Shown here one piece after another: positions 1 to 7,616 of a DNA stretch of 34,827 nucleotides. The translations under genes were made by a program, and so were the position numbers. This DNA is from Mesorhizobium sp. B2-4-3 (GTDB taxonomy: Bacteria > Pseudomonadota > Alphaproteobacteria > Rhizobiales > Rhizobiaceae), in the NCBI RefSeq assembly GCF_006442815.1, contig NZ_VFVL01000045.1, positions 1 through 34,827 on the forward strand. The letters run 5' to 3'. Position 1 is the stretch's first letter, and each line of letters begins with the position of its first letter. Below the pieces are notes generated by a model. It saw only the letters and a list, made by a program, of their open reading frames with translations, was not told where the DNA came from and did not search any database.

Positions 1-10
1 GTTGAACGTG

Positions 11-50
11 TAGGGGAGTAGGGGAGTAGGGGAGTAGGGGAGTAGGGGAG
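11..50. repeat. Left octamer array, five copies of TAGGGGAG
   Basis: Five perfect head-to-tail copies of TAGGGGAG fill this stretch and end one base before the stop codon of the four-helix-bundle gene. The same octamer occurs in opposite orientation on the other side of that gene (420-451), so the two arrays are inverted repeats bounding the ORF. The window starts just to the left, so the array may have been longer or may lie inside a larger element that is not visible. Confidence 0.95.
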
Positions 51-51
51 C

Positions 52-417
52 CTAGTCGGCTGCCAACTTTCGGATCAGAAGTCGAAGGAGCTTCCCGACG
101 CTTTCAGTGCCGGCTAATAATTGGGCTGTTGCTTGCGACGCAATGCCTATACGTTCAGCGATCAGAAGCTGCGTTTCCAATTCCTTCAGCGACCCTTGAG
201 CGATGCGGAGAAACTGCTGATAGGAGCCTCGAATCTCTCTGCCGTAACCCTCCGCTATATTCGAGGGCGCTGAAGTTGCGGAGCGGCGCACTTGGCTGGT
301 AAGTCCATAGAGTTCGTCCTTCGGCCAGGATTTCGTCGCGCTGTAGACCGAGACAGCCAAATCCATTGCCTGCTGCCAGACCACTAAATCCTTGTAGGAG
401 CCTGTTTTTTCAGCCAC
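52..417 (-). CDS. Four-helix-bundle protein (23S rRNA intervening-sequence protein family, Avd-like)
   Basis: This 121-residue protein matches the family first found encoded in intervening sequences of bacterial 23S rRNA, which shares its fold with the Avd accessory protein of diversity-generating retroelements. Visible hallmarks are the N-terminal YKDLVVWQQAMDLAVSVY helix (about residues 8-25), the SATSAPSNIAEGYGR segment (about 46-60) and FLRIAQGSLKELETQL (about 69-84). Length is typical for the family. The start is GTG at 417; the flanking octamer repeat supplies a purine-rich GGGGAG about 9 nt upstream that can act as ribosome-binding site. The gene is not inside an rRNA gene and no reverse transcriptase is nearby, so neither known context applies. 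Its molecular role is unknown; family members form pentameric bundles and may bind nucleic acid. The ORF is bounded almost exactly by inverted octamer arrays, suggesting a transferred cassette. Confidence 0.88.
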   Translation of the reverse strand: MAEKTGSYKDLVVWQQAMDLAVSVYSATKSWPKDELYGLTSQVRRSATSAPSNIAEGYGREIRGSYQQFLRIAQGSLKELETQLLIAERIGIASQATAQLLAGTESVGKLLRLLIRKLAAD

Positions 418-419
418 TG

Positions 420-451
420 CCCCTACTCCCCTACTCCCCTACTCCCCTACT
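420..451. repeat. Right octamer array, four copies of CCCCTACT (inverted relative to left array)
   Basis: Four perfect copies of CCCCTACT, the reverse complement of the phase-shifted left unit, begin two bases outside the GTG start of the four-helix-bundle gene. The array ends 10 bases before the ATG of the FAD oxidoreductase. Read on the minus strand it is GGGGAGTA-rich and provides the only Shine-Dalgarno-like sequence for the four-helix-bundle gene. Confidence 0.95.
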
Positions 452-461
452 GCAGAGCATC

Positions 462-1748
462 ATGCCCTACCAATCCCCCATCTCTCCCGGCCGTTCATGG
501 TACGAGGACACAGCTGGACCGCGTCCTGAATACTCGCCTCTCGATGGCGACCGAACCTGCGATGTCGTGATCATGGGCGGCGGCTTCACTGGTCTTTCAG
601 CCGCTGCGCATCTGGCCAAGGCAGGCGCGAATGTCGTGCTGATCGATGCCTATCGCTTCGGCGATGGCGCATCGGGGCGCAATGGCGGCCAGCTCGGCAC
701 CGGCCAGCGCGCCTGGGCAGAGGAGTTGGAGGCCGAATACGGTCTCTCCCGCGCCAGGGCGCTGTTCGACATGGCGGAAGAAGCCAAAGCGCATCTTCTG
801 GACTTCGCCGCCGCCAACGCAATCGAGATCGACTATATGCCGGGCCAGCTTTCGGTGGCGCACAAGCGGCGCTATGTCGACGACTACAAGCGCCACGCCG
901 AGATCATGGCGAACCGCTTCGGCTACCCGCATGTCAGCTTCATGGACGCGGCGGAGACAGCGGAGCGGCTCGGATCGACGCGCTACTTCGGCGGGGCCCG
1001 CGACACCGGCACGGGGCACATCCACCCGCTGAAGCTGGTGATCGGCACGGCGAGAGTGGCCACGGCCGCCGGCGCGCATCTGTTCGAGCGGACGCCGTCC
1101 ACCGGTATCGCTTCCAACGGTGGCAAGGTGACGGTCACGACGCCCAGGGGCACGATCGCAGCCGACAGATGCCTGATCGGGGTCAATGCCTATGGCGGCA
1201 ACCTGGAGCCGGTGAGCGCGGCTCACATCATGCCGATCGGTTCCTTCATCGGCGCGACCGTGCCGCTCGGCGCCGCCTCCAAGGTGCTGCCTGGCGGCGA
1301 GTCGGTCGACGATTCCCGCTTCGTGGTGCGCTATTTCCGCAAGTCGAAAGACGGCCGGCTGTTGTTCGGCGGCCGCGAGGTCTATGCCGTCAACGATCCG
1401 AAGGACATCCATATCCACATCCGCAGGCAGATCGCCGAACTCTACCCGGACCTTAAGGATGTCGAGATCACGCATGGCTGGGGCGGCTATGTCGGCATCA
1501 CAATGCCGAGGAAGCCGTTCGTGCGCGAAGTGATGCCGAAGGTGATTTCGATCGGCGGTTATTCCGGCCACGGCGTCATGCTGTCGAACTTCTTCGGCAA
1601 GCTCTATGCCGAGACCGTTGCCGGCAATCGCGACCGCTTGAAACTGATCGAGGATCTGAAAATCCCCGCCTTCCCGGGCGGTCGGCGCTGGCGCGCGCCG
1701 CTTTTGTTCCTGGCGCTCAATTGGTTCGCGCTGCGCGACAGGATTTGA
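462..1748 (+). CDS. FAD-dependent oxidoreductase, gamma-glutamylputrescine oxidase (PuuB/OrdL)-like
   Basis: A DAO-family flavoenzyme of 428 residues, close to the 426 of E. coli PuuB. The N-terminal Rossmann motif VVIMGGGFTGLSAA binds the FAD ADP moiety, followed by the GDGASGRNGGQLGTGQ segment typical of PuuB/OrdL-type oxidases. The C-terminal GGYSGHGVMLSNFFGK closes the FAD site. Family members oxidise secondary or primary amines such as gamma-glutamylputrescine, releasing peroxide; the real substrate cannot be read from sequence and no puuA, puuC or puuD lies nearby. I chose the ATG at 462 because the conserved region begins there; an in-frame upstream extension to 366 would translate the octamer repeat and part of the antisense of the neighbouring gene. 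There is only a weak ribosome-binding site (CAGAG), and the octamer array sits directly upstream, so the original leader may have been displaced. Confidence 0.85.
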   Translation: MPYQSPISPGRSWYEDTAGPRPEYSPLDGDRTCDVVIMGGGFTGLSAAAHLAKAGANVVLIDAYRFGDGASGRNGGQLGTGQRAWAEELEAEYGLSRARALFDMAEEAKAHLLDFAAANAIEIDYMPGQLSVAHKRRYVDDYKRHAEIMANRFGYPHVSFMDAAETAERLGSTRYFGGARDTGTGHIHPLKLVIGTARVATAAGAHLFERTPSTGIASNGGKVTVTTPRGTIAADRCLIGVNAYGGNLEPVSAAHIMPIGSFIGATVPLGAASKVLPGGESVDDSRFVVRYFRKSKDGRLLFGGREVYAVNDPKDIHIHIRRQIAELYPDLKDVEITHGWGGYVGITMPRKPFVREVMPKVISIGGYSGHGVMLSNFFGKLYAETVAGNRDRLKLIEDLKIPAFPGGRRWRAPLLFLALNWFALRDRI

Positions 1749-1855
1749 AGCCGGCCGGCCAGCCGAAGCCACCGATTCGACGCTGGCGACTTCCATGCGG
1801 CAGGTTGTGGAAGCGTTAACAAGCGCGCGGAATTTCGCAAATTGGCTCACTCATG

Positions 1856-1907
1856 CCATAATCAATAGTAAAAGATGCGATTATGGGCGAAAATCCGGGG
1901 ATTTCGC
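1856..1907. promoter_or_regulatory. Inverted repeat and adjacent hairpin upstream of the SH3 gene
   Basis: CCATAATC (1856-1863) and GATTATGG (1879-1886) are perfect 8-bp inverted repeats separated by 15 nt. Directly after them, 1887-1907 forms a second near-palindrome with arms GCGAAAATCC and GGATTTCGC. They lie about 100-150 nt upstream of the GTG of the SH3-domain gene, in a locally AT-rich patch. This looks like an operator or a structured leader; no binding protein can be named. Confidence 0.4.
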
Positions 1908-2005
1908 GGGCCTGCCCGCAAAGATTTCGGGACCGATGCCGATCGAAGCCAATCGTTACGGCAATGATCGAAAGAACGTCGGCCCGTTTGTTGGAGGTGG
2001 TTTGA

Positions 2006-2899
2006 GTGAACGAGCCCTTCAGTTTCGGCACGCCGGAACGGCAGCGCTTCACAATGCAGTTCGGCTATAGCGTGCGGCCATCCTTCTGGCAGAGGATGCA
2101 GTCGAACGCGCATCTGGTCATTGCTGCGGTCGGCACCGCCGCGCTGCTCGGCGTGGCCGCGGTGGCGCTGTGGCTGTGCGTTCCAGGCAATGACCGTCAA
2201 GTGGCCGCGGCCAATGCCGCGCAAACCGTTCCGACAATCCCGGTGAAGACCACGAAAATCGCTCCGGCGGCAGCCGCGGTCACAGTGGCTGCAGCGGCGC
2301 CGCAGACCGCGCGCAAGGCGGACGCGGTTTCGCCGGCGACAGCGGCTCGCGAAGCCGGCATTCCGGCGCTGGCGTCGAACAGCCCCCGTTGGACGGCTTC
2401 GGACCCGAAAACCCCGCAGGACCAGGCCGAGGATCAACCTGCCCCGTCCAAGCAGGCCGCCGACCTGAACGCCGCGCAATCAACCGATACGGCCTTCGCC
2501 GAGCCCGCCGTCGAGAACGACGCTTCGGACGCGCTGTCGCAGGTCGCCGCCCCCGCGAGCGAGACGCCGGCGGCCGCGAAGAAGCCGGGCGACAAGATGG
2601 ACGGTGCCCAAACCGCCGCCATTCCCGAAGCCAAGCCGCAGGTTCCAGATCCGCAGCCGGCAGCGACGGACGGTGCGGCCCAGCCCAAGCCGAAATCTCA
2701 AAAAGTCAGCGCGGCCGCAAACGGGCGCATTTTGAGGGCCGTGACCATGCGCTCGGGCCCGAAGAAGGGTGCATCCGCAATCACGACGGTACCGGCCAAG
2801 GCATCGGTGCAGGTGATGAATTGCAAGCAATGGTGCGAGATCGTCTATAACGGCAAGCACGGCTGGGTCTACAAAAGCTACGTCAAGACCGGCGCCTAA
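2006..2899 (+). CDS. Membrane-anchored SH3-domain protein
   Basis: A 297-residue protein with a short cytoplasmic N terminus, one transmembrane helix at about residues 34-59 (VIAAVGTAALLGVAAVALWL), a long Ala/Pro/Lys-rich periplasmic linker (about 60-235) and a C-terminal bacterial SH3 domain (about 237-297). The SH3 domain shows TMRSGPKKGASAITTVP and the conserved WCEIVYNGKHGWVYKSYV ending. Such domains usually bind peptidoglycan peptides or partner proteins at the cell wall. The GTG start at 2006 is supported by GGAGGTGG at 1993-2000; an internal ATG at 2054 is an alternative but lacks as good a site. The 3' end overlaps the convergent Mur-ligase-family gene by 17 bp, which hints at related cell-wall roles but does not prove it. 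Confidence 0.8.
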   Translation: MNEPFSFGTPERQRFTMQFGYSVRPSFWQRMQSNAHLVIAAVGTAALLGVAAVALWLCVPGNDRQVAAANAAQTVPTIPVKTTKIAPAAAAVTVAAAAPQTARKADAVSPATAAREAGIPALASNSPRWTASDPKTPQDQAEDQPAPSKQAADLNAAQSTDTAFAEPAVENDASDALSQVAAPASETPAAAKKPGDKMDGAQTAAIPEAKPQVPDPQPAATDGAAQPKPKSQKVSAAANGRILRAVTMRSGPKKGASAITTVPAKASVQVMNCKQWCEIVYNGKHGWVYKSYVKTGA

Positions 2900-4193
2900 A
2901 GCTTGACCCGCCAAGCAGCCGTCCGAAGCGACGTTTTCTGCGCTCGAGCCTGCGATTTGCGAGGAAGGACTTGTGTTCCTCGAACGGCACTTCGTAGAGG
3001 CCGCAAGTCTGGCAACTTTCCCGTTTGCCGCACTCCGGAATCCAACATCTGACGTCGTGCGCCCAGGCGAGCGCGACGCGTTCCAGATGAAGGTTGGAGG
3101 AGCCTTTCAGTAGGATCAACTCGCCCGCCACGGCCGTGCGCCTGATATGGTCCGAGACATCTTTCGGTGCCCGTAATTCGACGAAGCGGCCGATGCCGCG
3201 ATCAGCCTGATTGGCTTTCGAGCGATGGGCATGTTCTCCAACGTAGATCACCTGCTCCGCAATCTCGCGCGCGCTTTTGTAAGCGCGGGCGTATTTTGCA
3301 TCCGAATCTGAAAAATCCGAGAGCTGGCCAAGAACGATCCGCTTTTTTCCCAGAGTCGATTTTGCCACCATGTCGAAGGCAAGAGCCAGCGAGTGCCAAG
3401 GCGCTTTGACAGAGTCGACGATGAAATGCGGACCACCTTCAGGAATGAGCACCTGGCAGCGATTGTCCAGCGGCTGAAATGTCCTCACCCTTTCCTCCAC
3501 AACCTGGGGAGGAATTCCAATTTCAAGCGCAGTAGCCGCCGCTGCTGCCGTTGGCAGCCAGAAATGCTCGCCTGGAAACGGCGTTTCAAGGTTAAGCACG
3601 CCTGTGCGCCAGTGCAGACGGAAGCTGAGGGTGCGCGGATACGCGGCGCTGATGCCCGAGACACGATAGTCGGCAGCCTCGGACTCCCCGAACGTCACGA
3701 AGCGGTGGCCGGATGCCATGCCAACCACGTTGGGGTCGTCAGCATTGAGCACGGCAAAGCCGCCCGGCTCCAACGCATCGACGAGCGCCCCCTTTTCGCA
3801 GGCGACATTCTCCAGGGTCCTGAACCGGGAGGCGTGTTCGAGCCGAACCATCGTGATGACGGCAATATGAGGCCGCAGCAATTCCGCCATCGGCCTGATC
3901 GTATCGGGGCCGGAGGCGGCAGCCTCGAAGATGGCGTAGTCGGCTTTGCCGCCCTTCGCCATGCGCCTGTAGAGCATGCTGACCAGCGGTCTGATGGTGT
4001 TGTCCAGGACTTGTGCATGAACCGCACCGCGACCGGCCAGGATATGTCCGAGCAGACTCGCTGTCGTCGATTTGCCCGAACTTCCGGTAACGCCAATGAA
4101 AGTCGTCTTGCTTCGCGCCCGGGCGTGCCTGGCCCGCAACAGACGCAGCTGCCACGCCAAATTCTTGCGAATTTCCTGTAGACCCGCCTTCAT
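2883..4193 (-). CDS. Mur-ligase-family protein with C-terminal cysteine cluster
   Basis: A 436-residue ATP-dependent ligase-like protein with the three-part Mur layout but without the N-terminal UDP-binding domain. The P-loop GVTGSSGKSTT is at residues 34-44. The central segment carries His120 and Lys134 in the position of the carbamylated lysine, then NADD at 150-153. The C-terminal domain has DSVKAPWHSL where MurF-type enzymes have a D-x-Y-N-A-N-P type motif. After the ligase fold comes a cysteine group (Cys383, 388, 394, 397; C-x4-C-x5-C-x2-C) and a strongly basic tail. Mur ligases join an amino acid or peptide to a carboxylate with ATP; the substrate here is unknown. It is shorter than MurC-F (about 450-500) and closer in design to CapB- or cyanophycin-type ligases. 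It is encoded alone, convergent with and overlapping the SH3 gene. Confidence 0.75.
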   Translation of the reverse strand: MKAGLQEIRKNLAWQLRLLRARHARARSKTTFIGVTGSSGKSTTASLLGHILAGRGAVHAQVLDNTIRPLVSMLYRRMAKGGKADYAIFEAAASGPDTIRPMAELLRPHIAVITMVRLEHASRFRTLENVACEKGALVDALEPGGFAVLNADDPNVVGMASGHRFVTFGESEAADYRVSGISAAYPRTLSFRLHWRTGVLNLETPFPGEHFWLPTAAAAATALEIGIPPQVVEERVRTFQPLDNRCQVLIPEGGPHFIVDSVKAPWHSLALAFDMVAKSTLGKKRIVLGQLSDFSDSDAKYARAYKSAREIAEQVIYVGEHAHRSKANQADRGIGRFVELRAPKDVSDHIRRTAVAGELILLKGSSNLHLERVALAWAHDVRCWIPECGKRESCQTCGLYEVPFEEHKSFLANRRLERRKRRFGRLLGGSSFRRRS

Positions 4194-4351
4194 CGCGACC
4201 CAGCCCCTGTTCGTTATGCCTATCGCCGTGACGTCGAGTCAATCTCCGCCGCGCGTGGCGCGGCTCAGCCTTCACCAGGTCGCAGGCCCGCTTCTGGCAT
4301 TGGGGGCGGCGCAATAATCAATTGAAACCGCCATGCGCTTCCTGAAGCGAC

Positions 4352-5098
4352 TCAGATACAACGCCCGCCATCGACCTCGAGCGCCACGCCGGTGATGAAG
4401 GCGGCTTCATCCGAGGCGAGCCACAGCGCCGTGTTGGCGATATCGAGGGGTGTCGAAAGCCGGCCGAGCGGGATCGAGGCGCGGAATTTCTCGCGGATCT
4501 CCGGCGTGTCGGCGCCCATGAACTTCTCCAGCATGCCGGTCTCGCCGGCGACCGGGCAGAGGCAGTTGACGCGGATGTTCTTCGGCGCCAGCTCGACCGC
4601 CATCGACTTGGTGGCGGTGATCGCCCAGCCCTTGGAGGCGTTGTACCAGGTCAGGCCTGGCCGCGGCCGAAGCCCTGCCGTCGAGGCCGTGGTCAGGATG
4701 ACGCCGCCTCCCTGCCGGTCCATGATCGGCACGACGGCAAGCGCCGCGTGATAGATCGCCTTCATGTTGACCGCGGTGATCAGGTCGAAGGTTTCCTCAT
4801 CGACGCCGAGCATGTCGCCGTTGCGATGGGTGAAGCCCGCATTGTTGACCATGATGTCGATGCGGCCGAAAGCGCTCTTGGCGGCATAGATCATCTCGTC
4901 GAATTCGGAGCGCAGGGCAACGTCGGTCTGAGTCCAGATCGCGCTCTCGCCGATCTCTTCGGCCACCCGCTCGGCGCCCTTGGCGTTGAGGTCGGCGACG
5001 ACGACGCGCGCGCCCTCTTCGGCGAAGCGCTTGGCCATGCCTTCGCCGAAGCCCGACGCGGCACCGGTGATGATGGCGACCTTGTTTTCCAGACGCAT
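4352..5098 (-). CDS. Short-chain dehydrogenase/reductase (FabG-like SDR)
   Basis: A classical SDR of 248 residues from the chosen ATG. It has the cofactor motif TGAASGFGEGMA near the N terminus, the structural NNAG motif, and the Ser-Tyr-Lys catalytic group seen in TTASTAG and WYNASKG. The C-terminal VDGGRCI ending is common in this family. An acidic Asp after the second strand (VVADLN) suggests preference for NAD(H). The ATG at 5098 is preceded by GGGAAAG and fits the usual SDR length; an in-frame ATG lies at 5113 and the frame is open to 5182. The gene is divergent from zwf. The substrate cannot be assigned; annotations such as glucose 1-dehydrogenase or 3-oxoacyl reductase would be guesses. 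Confidence 0.85.
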   Translation of the reverse strand: MRLENKVAIITGAASGFGEGMAKRFAEEGARVVVADLNAKGAERVAEEIGESAIWTQTDVALRSEFDEMIYAAKSAFGRIDIMVNNAGFTHRNGDMLGVDEETFDLITAVNMKAIYHAALAVVPIMDRQGGGVILTTASTAGLRPRPGLTWYNASKGWAITATKSMAVELAPKNIRVNCLCPVAGETGMLEKFMGADTPEIREKFRASIPLGRLSTPLDIANTALWLASDEAAFITGVALEVDGGRCI

Positions 5099-5389
5099 GG
5101 CTTTCCCGCTCATTGGATTTCCACAATTCTTGAATTTCCGGCTGCTGCCCCGGACGGCGATATCTCCCTTAGCTTTCGTCACATTCGCGTTCTATGCTGC
5201 AGTCGCGAACACATCCGGAAGCCATGGCTTGCCGACAAGCCTGCCGGCAGCGTGAGTGTCGGGAAACATGTGGACCGATGCAAGTGCAAGCGATTGGCCC
5301 TCACATGTGACACCATGGCACTGGAAAATTTAAATCGATTAGAATATAGCAACCACGCTGCCCGCACCAGGCATCAAATCGGACTGACC
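5099..5389. promoter_or_regulatory. Divergent promoter region between the SDR gene and zwf
   Basis: A gene-free stretch of about 290 nt between the divergent starts. The part nearest zwf is AT-richer (around 5325-5350, AAATTTAAATCGATTAGAATATAG). I do not see a convincing HexR-type palindrome or a clear sigma-70 pair. Open frames here are upstream extensions of the two flanking genes and have no coding character of their own. Confidence 0.4.
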
Positions 5390-6859
5390 ATGACCAGCCA
5401 GATCATTCCTGTCGATCCCTTCGACTTCATCATCTTCGGCGGCACCGGCGACCTGTCGGAACGCAAGCTCCTGCCATCGCTCTATTATCGCCAGTGCGGC
5501 CACCAGTTCTCCGAGCCGACGCGCATCATCGGCACCTCGCGCGCGAAGATGACCGATGCCGAATTCCAAGCCTTCGCCAAGAAGGCGATATCGCAGCATG
5601 TGAAGCCGGCCGATATCGACGCCAAGGAGCTGGAGAGCTTCCTGGCCAGGCTTTCCTATGTCTCGGCGGACGCGACTACCGGCGCCGGCTTCGACAAACT
5701 CAAGAAGGCAATCGGCGACAGCGACCGCATCCGCGCCTTCTACCTCGCGGTGGCGCCGGCGCTGTTCGGCGACATCTCGCACCAGCTCAAAGAGCACAAG
5801 CTGATCACGCCGAGCTCGCGCATCGTGCTGGAGAAGCCGATCGGCCGCGACCTCACCTCGGCGCGGGCGCTCAATGACGCTGTCGGTGACGATTTCCACG
5901 AAAGCCAGATCTTCCGCATCGACCACTATCTCGGCAAGGAAACGGTCCAGAACCTGATGGCGCTGCGCTTTGCCAACGCGCTTTACGAGCCGTTGTGGAA
6001 CTCGGCTCAGATCGACCATGTCCAGATCACGGTCGCCGAAACAGTGGGTCTCGAGGATCGCGTAACCTACTACGACAAGGCGGGTGCGCTGCGCGACATG
6101 GTGCAGAACCATATGCTTCAGTTGCTCTGCCTGGTCGCCATGGAGACGCCGTCGTCGATGGACGCCGACGCCGTCCGCGACGAGAAGCTGAAGGTGCTGA
6201 GGGCGCTGAAGCGCATCAACGGCAATGAGGCGCCCAAGCACACGGTGCGCGGCCAGTATCGCGCCGGCGCCTCGGCGGGCGGTCCGGTCAAGGGCTACAT
6301 CGAGGAGCTGGGCAAGGACAGCAACACCGAGACCTTTGTCGCCATCAAGGCCGAGATCGGCAACTGGCGCTGGGCCGGAGTTCCGTTCTACCTGAGGACT
6401 GGCAAGCGGCTCGCCACCCGCGTCTCGGAAATCGTCATCGAGTTCAAGCCGATCCCCTATTCGATCTTCGGCGAGAGCGCCGGGCCGATCTTCGCCAACC
6501 AGCTGGTGATCCGGCTGCAGCCGGACGAAGGCGTCAAGCAGTACATCATGATCAAGGACCCGGGACCGGGCGGCATGCGGCTGCGCCAAATCTCGCTCGA
6601 CATGAGCTTCGCGCAGTCCTTCCAGGGACGCGCGCCGGACGCGTATGAGCGACTGATCATGGATGTGGTGCGCGGCAACCAGACCCTGTTCATGCGCCGC
6701 GACGAGGTCGAAGCGGCCTGGAAGTGGATCGACCCGATCCAGAACGCCTGGGAAAGCGCCAGGCAGGAAGCGCAGGGCTATACGGCTGGAACCTGGGGGC
6801 CGTCGGCCTCGATTGCCTTGATCGAACGTGACGGACGGACATGGCACGAGAGCAATTGA
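5390..6859 (+). CDS. zwf: Glucose-6-phosphate 1-dehydrogenase
   Basis: A 489-residue enzyme that oxidises glucose 6-phosphate to 6-phosphogluconolactone with NAD(P)+, the entry to the Entner-Doudoroff and oxidative pentose phosphate routes in the cytoplasm. The nucleotide-binding motif FGGTGDLSERKLLPSLY is at about residues 15-31. The substrate-binding and catalytic signature RIDHYLGKE, including the catalytic His region, is at about 177-185. Length matches rhizobial homologues. The open frame extends far upstream to 4748 antisense to the SDR gene; ATG 5390 (MTSQIIPVDPFDF) is chosen because homology begins there. The 3' end overlaps pgl by 19 nt, so the two are translationally coupled. Confidence 0.97.
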   Translation: MTSQIIPVDPFDFIIFGGTGDLSERKLLPSLYYRQCGHQFSEPTRIIGTSRAKMTDAEFQAFAKKAISQHVKPADIDAKELESFLARLSYVSADATTGAGFDKLKKAIGDSDRIRAFYLAVAPALFGDISHQLKEHKLITPSSRIVLEKPIGRDLTSARALNDAVGDDFHESQIFRIDHYLGKETVQNLMALRFANALYEPLWNSAQIDHVQITVAETVGLEDRVTYYDKAGALRDMVQNHMLQLLCLVAMETPSSMDADAVRDEKLKVLRALKRINGNEAPKHTVRGQYRAGASAGGPVKGYIEELGKDSNTETFVAIKAEIGNWRWAGVPFYLRTGKRLATRVSEIVIEFKPIPYSIFGESAGPIFANQLVIRLQPDEGVKQYIMIKDPGPGGMRLRQISLDMSFAQSFQGRAPDAYERLIMDVVRGNQTLFMRRDEVEAAWKWIDPIQNAWESARQEAQGYTAGTWGPSASIALIERDGRTWHESN

Positions 6860-7557
6860 GCGAAGTCCGTTACGGCTGGAACGGCTTTGCCGATCGCCAG
6901 GATCTGGCGACGGCGCTGGCCGGGCAGATTGCCGAGCGGCTGAGCGGCGCCATCGCGGAACGCGGCACCGCGCTGCTCGCCGTGTCCGGCGGCACCACGC
7001 CGGCGAAGCTCTTCGCCGTGCTGTCCACCACGCCGATCGCCTGGAACAAGGTCATCGTGACGCTGGTCGACGAGCGCTTCGTGCCGCCGTCCTCGCCGCG
7101 CTCGAATGCCGGGCTGGTGGCGGCGAACCTGCTCCAGAACAAGGCAGCCGCGGCGCGCTTCGTGCCGCTCTACCATGAGGCGGCAAGCATCGAGGACGCA
7201 GCCGCGGCGGACAGCGAAGCACTGCGGGCACTGCCCTGGCCGCTCGACGTGGTGATCCTCGGCATGGGCGGCGACGGCCATACGGCCTCGTTCTTTCCCG
7301 ATGCCGGCAACCTCGAGGAATTGCTCGACCCTGCCTCGCGGCGGATCGTGCTGCCGGTGCACGCGGCGAGCGGCGGCGAGCCGCGGCTGACGCTGTCAAT
7401 GGCGCGCATCGTTGCCGCCGGCTTCGTCGCGCTCCATATCGAAGGCGAGGACAAGCGCGCCGCGTTCAACGGCGCGATGGGTCCTGGCGCGAAGAAGCCC
7501 ATCCGCAGGGTGCTCGAGGCGGCGCCGAGACCGGTAGAAGTGTTCTGGGCACCCTGA
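6841..7557 (+). CDS. pgl: 6-phosphogluconolactonase
   Basis: A 238-residue DevB-type lactonase that hydrolyses 6-phosphogluconolactone to 6-phosphogluconate, directly after the Zwf reaction. Family motifs are LLAVSGGTTPAKLF (about residues 45-58), TLVDERFVPPSS (about 73-84) and LGMGGDGHTASFFP (about 140-153), which form the sugar-phosphate site. It begins inside the end of zwf (19-nt overlap) and edd follows 59 nt later, giving pathway order zwf-pgl-edd. Confidence 0.96.
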   Translation: MAREQLSEVRYGWNGFADRQDLATALAGQIAERLSGAIAERGTALLAVSGGTTPAKLFAVLSTTPIAWNKVIVTLVDERFVPPSSPRSNAGLVAANLLQNKAAAARFVPLYHEAASIEDAAAADSEALRALPWPLDVVILGMGGDGHTASFFPDAGNLEELLDPASRRIVLPVHAASGGEPRLTLSMARIVAAGFVALHIEGEDKRAAFNGAMGPGAKKPIRRVLEAAPRPVEVFWAP

Positions 7558-7616
7558 TTGCAACATGACGTCCCGACGGCGCTGGGAGGACGCTGCCGGG
7601 CTCGAAAGGACGGACC

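Noticed and set aside
11..451. CRISPR array or diversity-generating retroelement
   Set aside because: The octamer copies are contiguous with no spacers, and the Avd-like protein has no reverse transcriptase or template/variable repeats nearby.
366..461. Longer N terminus of the FAD oxidoreductase
   Set aside because: It would translate the octamer array and the antisense of the neighbouring gene; family homology begins at 462.
597..1850. 417-residue open frame antisense to the FAD oxidoreductase
   Set aside because: GC-rich shadow frame with Arg/Ala/Asp-rich composition and no recognisable domain.
4748..5389. Upstream extension of the zwf frame
   Set aside because: Runs antisense through the SDR gene; G6PDH homology starts at 5390.
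5099..5389. HexR-type operator ahead of zwf
   Set aside because: No convincing palindrome of the expected kind is visible.
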